NCBI GenBank assembly: GCA_017886545.1
Contig: JAGHJS010000088.1
Coordinates: 31,404-95,403, forward strand
DNA: 64,000 nucleotides
Origin: Clostridia bacterium
Lineage (GTDB): Bacteria > Bacillota > Clostridia > Christensenellales > Borkfalkiaceae
Direction: 5' to 3'
A model generated the notes under the pieces. The model made no database searches and was not told where the DNA came from. It was given only the letters and a program-made list of their open reading frames with translations. Shown here one piece after another: positions 60,461 to 64,000 of the stretch; position 1 is the stretch's first letter, and each line of letters begins with the position of its first letter. Both the position numbers and the translations under genes were made by a program.

Positions 60461-60477
60461 AACTCCGTCCTTTGACA

Positions 60478-60533
60478 GAAGCGGGCGCGGATGCGCCCGC
60501 CCTGCCTTCTGCCGCCGCGCGCAGCGCGGCGCT
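60478..60533. other. Intercistronic hairpins
   Basis: GCGGGCGC-GGAT-GCGCCCGC (60481-60500) and CGCCGCGC-GCA-GCGCGGCG (60514-60532), without T-runs, between the surface protein and the permease genes. Confidence 0.5.
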
Positions 60534-63500
60534 TTATTCGTCCTGCCCGTCCTTACCGGAGGTCTTTCCCGCCTTCTTCTTCCTTACGATGACGACCGCC
60601 GCCACGACGCCGGCCACCACGACCGCCGCCACGACGCACACGATGATGATCCACGTGCTGTCTTCGGGTTCGGACGGATCGGAAGGCGCGCTGCCCCCAT
60701 CCTTGACGCGGATCGAGAAAGCGTTCTGCGCGTCGCCGACGTCCGCCGTCGCCGAAACGCCCATGCGCAGGTCGGTGAGAACGGTGTTGCCGATGCCGTT
60801 CAGGAAGGAATACTCCGTATCGTTCAGCGTCACGATGAGCGAATTGCCCTCATAGCGGAAGCCGATCGTGTTCTCCCCGATGACGCTGCCGTCATGGAAG
60901 GTTTTGTTGTCGGCGATCGCCGTGTTGTTCACGTACACGTTGTTTCCGTTCTTATCCCGTACGGTCAGCACAACGTACCCGAGGTATGCGCCTTCCTCCG
61001 CCGTTGCGGGGTCGACGTTCGCATGGATCTCGACGGTGAGCGTGTTCCCGCTGTACACGTCGCTGAGGTAGACGGCAACGTGCGCGTTGCTCGAACCCGT
61101 CAGCCCGTTCAGGTAATACCCGTTCAGCGCATCGATGGTGAGCGTATAGCTGACCTCGCCTTCCGTGAGGTCGATGAGCTGTTCGTAGAGATAATTCCCT
61201 TCGCCCTTCACGCTGAACAGCCCGTCGTCATACGTGCCCGTACCGGTGCCGCCCTTCTGCGCCCAGCCGTTTTCGTACTTTTCGGCGATCGCCATGGCGA
61301 AGTACAGATCGTCGCCCGCCACGACCGCAAACGAATAGGTCTTGTTTTCGGTGAAATATTCCTTGGCAACGGTCAGTTTGCCGCCTTCGAAGGTGAACTG
61401 CGAAGAGGTAAGCTCTTCCATCGTATCCATATCCACGACGGACGTGACCGTTTTGCCGTCGAACGCGTTTTCAAACACTGCGCCGTTTTCGCCGACGGTC
61501 GCCACGGCGGACTTATCCGCGCTGACTTCGCACAGCGCCTTGATGTTCGCCTTCAATTCCACGCCGTCCGCAACGACGGTGAACCGCATCACGTCCGCAT
61601 AGGCGATGGTCTGCAGGTAGCTGCCCTTGATGGTGAGTTTGCCGTCCGCAAAGGTATAGTCCGTATTTGCGGTGAGCGGTTCGTCGCCGTACTTCACCGC
61701 GGAGACCGCCGTCGTGTTGTACATGTTGAAGGAAACATCCGTATCCGCGCCGAGCGTGTATTCCAGCCCGTAGGTGTTCGCCGCGGGAGACGCGGGGTTC
61801 GTGCGGGTGGTGATGTCGAGCGTGCCCGTGCCCGAGAAGATGCCGAGGTACGCCTTGCCGCCCGCAAAGCTGTCAAGCGTCCATACGTCCGTATCCCAGA
61901 TCTGTTTCCCGTTGAAGGTGACGACCGTCCCTTCCTTGGTGATGGTGAAGGAGAACAGCTGCGGCCCGTTCTGGTTGATGTATTCGGGTTTCGCCTGCGT
62001 GGGCAGGTCGCTTACGAAGCTCGGGCACTGGAACTCCCCTTTCGTATGGTCGTACAGGAAGGCGAGACTGGTATTCGTCGCATTTTGGTCGAACGTTGCA
62101 AGCTTCGTGATATCATTGGTCAAACCGATAACGAACCAGCCGTGCCCGCTGCCCAGTTCGAGTTTGTTGATATCCAGTTCGAGGTACAGCGTTTCGGAAA
62201 GATCGATGGGTTCGGAGTAATAGACGCGGCTGAGCATGCCCATGTGCATCGTGGTAGAACCGTTGTCGCCCTTTGTAACGCTTTCGGGCGCACCGTCGCC
62301 CGTGACGCCGTCCGTCTTTTCGTCCATCGTGTCCGCATTGACCCATTCGTTCTGCGCCGTTTTGCGGAACACTTTGTATTCGACGGAACCTGCCATCGTC
62401 TGAAGTTCAAACGTATGCAGCCCCTGTTCCAACCCGTTTATAAGCTCTTTTTTCAGCGTGAGCGTGATCGTGTTCGCAGCCCATGCCGCCGTATAGTCTT
62501 TCGTTGCGGTCAGCGCTTCGCCGTCGAGCAAAACGGTATACGCCTCTTCGCGCTCGTAGGTGACGCCGATCGCAAGGTCAGCGGTAAGCTCCTCCGCGAC
62601 CATCTGCGGCGCGGTCTGAGCCTCTGCGAGCGCGGGAGGCTCGGCATACTGAATGGTCAGCCCGAACGTCGTCGTCCTTTCATCCTCAGAGGTCAGCACA
62701 AACTGCGTATCCAGCGGATAGAAGCCGAATTCCTTGTCTCTGATCGCCGTCGCCTTCAACGTGACCGTGTTGCCGCTCACCGTATAATCGGTGTCTTTTG
62801 TAAGCTCTACGACCTGCCCTTTCGCATTGGTGACGGAAATTTTTGTCACAGGCTTCGTAAGGTTCAGCGTGATGTCCGTATTCCATTCCAACGCCTTGAC
62901 CGCCGTGCCGCTCGCCACGGAGGACTTGTAAATCGTGAACGGGTTAAAAGCACTCACCGCAACCCACGGATCGGTCCCCTGACCGCTGAAATGAAGAACC
63001 GCATTCACTTTCCCGGAAGGGAAATTCGCCTGCGTTGCCTCTTCAACATCAGCCACAAGCGTATCATTGATATAGATTTTCGTACTTTCTGTCCCGATAT
63101 CAATGCTCACATAATGCATGATATACGTTTGAGACAATTTTTTCGTATTATCTGTGCTGATTGGAACGGTCGCGACACCGCCTTCCAAATCCGTTATCTG
63201 CTTACCGTTAACAAATAATTGCACGGAATTTCCCATCGCGTCAAACAAAATACCAAACGGCGTGTTTGATTCCTTGGATTGATAGTAGTTACTCAAATTT
63301 TCGCTGTCGTAAAGGTTAAACATTCTCCAACCATGACCGCTGTTCGGCTGGATACCGATCTCAAAGCTGATCGTTTCCTGAACATTCAACTCTTTGTTGT
63401 TAAAGATCTTTGCTTCTGCAAAGGTAGCCATTTCGGTATAACCTTGACTCGCAGGGTTCTCCGGCGGAAGATATCCAAGGTACCCGTCTCCCGGATTACC

Positions 63501-63704
63501 TACTAATGTACCTTCAATTAATACATTGGTTTTATCCTGCATCGCATTGTAAGCATCCTGTTTGAACCATCCATTGCTATCAAAAGCTGTTTCAGGCTGC
63601 TCAGCCTGACTTTCTGCAAACGCCACGATGCCGAACCCTGCCAAAGAGAGCAGCATCACCAGCCCGAGCAGCAGACAGACAAGTGTTTTGCTTTTTGTTC
63701 TCAT
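60534..63704 (-). CDS. Large surface protein with lectin-like domains and C-terminal membrane anchor
   Basis: 1056 aa, start ATG 63704 (CAGGAGGAATG; the ORF-track start at 63845 is too long). Signal peptide (LLGLVMLLSLAGFGIVAFAES). Three jelly-roll/LamG-like modules: residues ~40-260 (NSGHGWRMFNLYDSEN, VQLFVNGKQITDLEGG), ~465-640 (LELGSGHGWFVIGLTND, TVVTFNGKQIWD) and ~810-1000 (ALNGYYLNGLTGSSNAHVAVYL). They are separated by Ig-like linkers (AEPPALAEAQTAPQ, LDGEALTATKDYTA). One TM helix (IIIVCVVAAVVVAGVVAAVV) and a KKK tail at the end. No LPXTG. Probably binds the polysaccharide degraded by this locus. Confidence 0.82.
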   Translation of the reverse strand: MRTKSKTLVCLLLGLVMLLSLAGFGIVAFAESQAEQPETAFDSNGWFKQDAYNAMQDKTNVLIEGTLVGNPGDGYLGYLPPENPASQGYTEMATFAEAKIFNNKELNVQETISFEIGIQPNSGHGWRMFNLYDSENLSNYYQSKESNTPFGILFDAMGNSVQLFVNGKQITDLEGGVATVPISTDNTKKLSQTYIMHYVSIDIGTESTKIYINDTLVADVEEATQANFPSGKVNAVLHFSGQGTDPWVAVSAFNPFTIYKSSVASGTAVKALEWNTDITLNLTKPVTKISVTNAKGQVVELTKDTDYTVSGNTVTLKATAIRDKEFGFYPLDTQFVLTSEDERTTTFGLTIQYAEPPALAEAQTAPQMVAEELTADLAIGVTYEREEAYTVLLDGEALTATKDYTAAWAANTITLTLKKELINGLEQGLHTFELQTMAGSVEYKVFRKTAQNEWVNADTMDEKTDGVTGDGAPESVTKGDNGSTTMHMGMLSRVYYSEPIDLSETLYLELDINKLELGSGHGWFVIGLTNDITKLATFDQNATNTSLAFLYDHTKGEFQCPSFVSDLPTQAKPEYINQNGPQLFSFTITKEGTVVTFNGKQIWDTDVWTLDSFAGGKAYLGIFSGTGTLDITTRTNPASPAANTYGLEYTLGADTDVSFNMYNTTAVSAVKYGDEPLTANTDYTFADGKLTIKGSYLQTIAYADVMRFTVVADGVELKANIKALCEVSADKSAVATVGENGAVFENAFDGKTVTSVVDMDTMEELTSSQFTFEGGKLTVAKEYFTENKTYSFAVVAGDDLYFAMAIAEKYENGWAQKGGTGTGTYDDGLFSVKGEGNYLYEQLIDLTEGEVSYTLTIDALNGYYLNGLTGSSNAHVAVYLSDVYSGNTLTVEIHANVDPATAEEGAYLGYVVLTVRDKNGNNVYVNNTAIADNKTFHDGSVIGENTIGFRYEGNSLIVTLNDTEYSFLNGIGNTVLTDLRMGVSATADVGDAQNAFSIRVKDGGSAPSDPSEPEDSTWIIIVCVVAAVVVAGVVAAVVIVRKKKAGKTSGKDGQDE

Positions 63705-63825
63705 ACATTCCTCCTGATATTTTTGTTTTTTTCTCCCGTACGGGAGGGTTTGCCGCATAGAAACATCTTCACGGCAGTTTAGCAATTTGCCGTTACGTGT
63801 GTTTTCCGTTGCGGAAGCAACGGAA

Positions 63826-63841
63826 AAACAGGTACCTGTTT
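63826..63841. promoter_or_regulatory. Palindrome upstream of the surface protein
   Basis: Perfect 16-bp palindrome AAACAGGTACCTGTTT, next to the hairpin TTCCGTTG/CAACGGAA (63804-63825). Possible operator or part of the terminator of the preceding GH99-like gene. Confidence 0.35.
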
Positions 63842-63865
63842 GCATGAAACCTTATCCCGCCTTGC

Positions 63866-64000
63866 TCAGCCCGAAACGGTGTACCCGAACCTGCCGATGG
63901 GGGCGCAGTCTCCCTGTATGTAATAATTCATGATGTCCGTATACCCGACCACATGATCGGCAACTTTAAAGCTGAATGAAAATTTATTCTTGTCCAGCCC
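63866..64000 (-). CDS. C-terminus of a second GH99-like/CBM9-like lipoprotein (partial)
   Basis: 44 codons visible to the window edge, ending FKVADHVVGYTDIMNYYIQG, then APIGRFGYTVSG and TGA. This aligns with the C-terminus of the protein at 53757 (LKVADNLQKDLDVAEFYVNGD, APIGRMRYVYKVTE), so it is a paralogue and the locus continues to the right. Too short for the ORF track. Confidence 0.8.
   Translation of the reverse strand, partial: GLDKNKFSFSFKVADHVVGYTDIMNYYIQGDCAPIGRFGYTVSG

Noticed and set aside
60300-63218. 972-aa plus-strand ORF
   Set aside because: Antisense to the permease start and the surface protein, no family resemblance.

Overview
The window looks like a chromosomal piece of a high-GC Clostridia-type Bacillota (Firmicutes), probably a gut lineage related to the Christensenellales/Borkfalkia group. 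The evidence is a complete tricistronic spore-germinant receptor (gerAA-gerAB-gerAC), strong AGGAGG-type ribosome binding sites, sigma-A promoters with 17-bp spacers, Gram-positive lipoproteins, a DegV-family protein, a short ProRS lacking the editing insertion, and carbohydrate ABC systems without a local ATPase. The taxonomy is inference. High GC3 makes many long antisense ORFs; I treat these as shadows.

Layout. 1-68: C-terminus of a SpoIIE/PP2C-type phosphatase. 258-7727: a tightly overlapped lipid operon with an acyl-AMP ligase fused to an acyl carrier protein, a MelB/MFSD2-type MFS transporter with one in-frame TAG, two PlsC acyltransferases, a second AMP ligase without its C-terminal subdomain, and a fused LRAT/NC-domain plus 4'-phosphopantetheinyl transferase. 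Together these resemble a split, self-contained version of the LplT-Aas lysophospholipid uptake/re-acylation system, and this is my main candidate for an undescribed system. 7966-9741: a HhH/DUF3795 protein, a CAT-type acetyltransferase and a small membrane protein. 10121-13977: gerA operon. 14247-25024: a ROK-regulated surface-protein locus (Ig/GLUG/FN3 proteins and a purple-acid-phosphatase-like enzyme), bracketed by two 101-bp direct repeats. 25270-25700: a promoter-driven non-coding region. 25916-35124: housekeeping genes (ProRS, DegV, phosphohexomutase, transketolase, small lipoproteins, a glutamate-5-kinase-like amino-acid kinase) with MITE-like and tandem repeats.

35474-42100: tRNA-Ser(TGA) carrying an integrated island. 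A 17-bp copy of the tRNA 3' end at 42084-42100 marks the other edge. Inside are a small mobile-element protein, a 1364-aa beta-helix surface protein with a ladder of register-matched cysteines, and an N-terminally truncated large serine recombinase. 42101-45656: a broken lipoprotein, a tandem-flavodoxin lipoprotein, an aldo/keto reductase and its likely LysR regulator.

45907-64000 (all minus strand): a polysaccharide/glycoside utilisation locus with GH106-like and GH78-like rhamnosidases, a GH94-like phosphorylase, a LacI regulator, a GH99/WbsX-like lipoprotein, a solute-binding protein, two permeases (one fused to a large extracytoplasmic sensor-like domain), a lectin-like surface protein, and the start of a second GH99-like paralogue. 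Surface enzymes and binding proteins would capture glycans, the ABC system would import oligosaccharides, and the cytoplasmic GH106/GH78/GH94 enzymes would degrade them.
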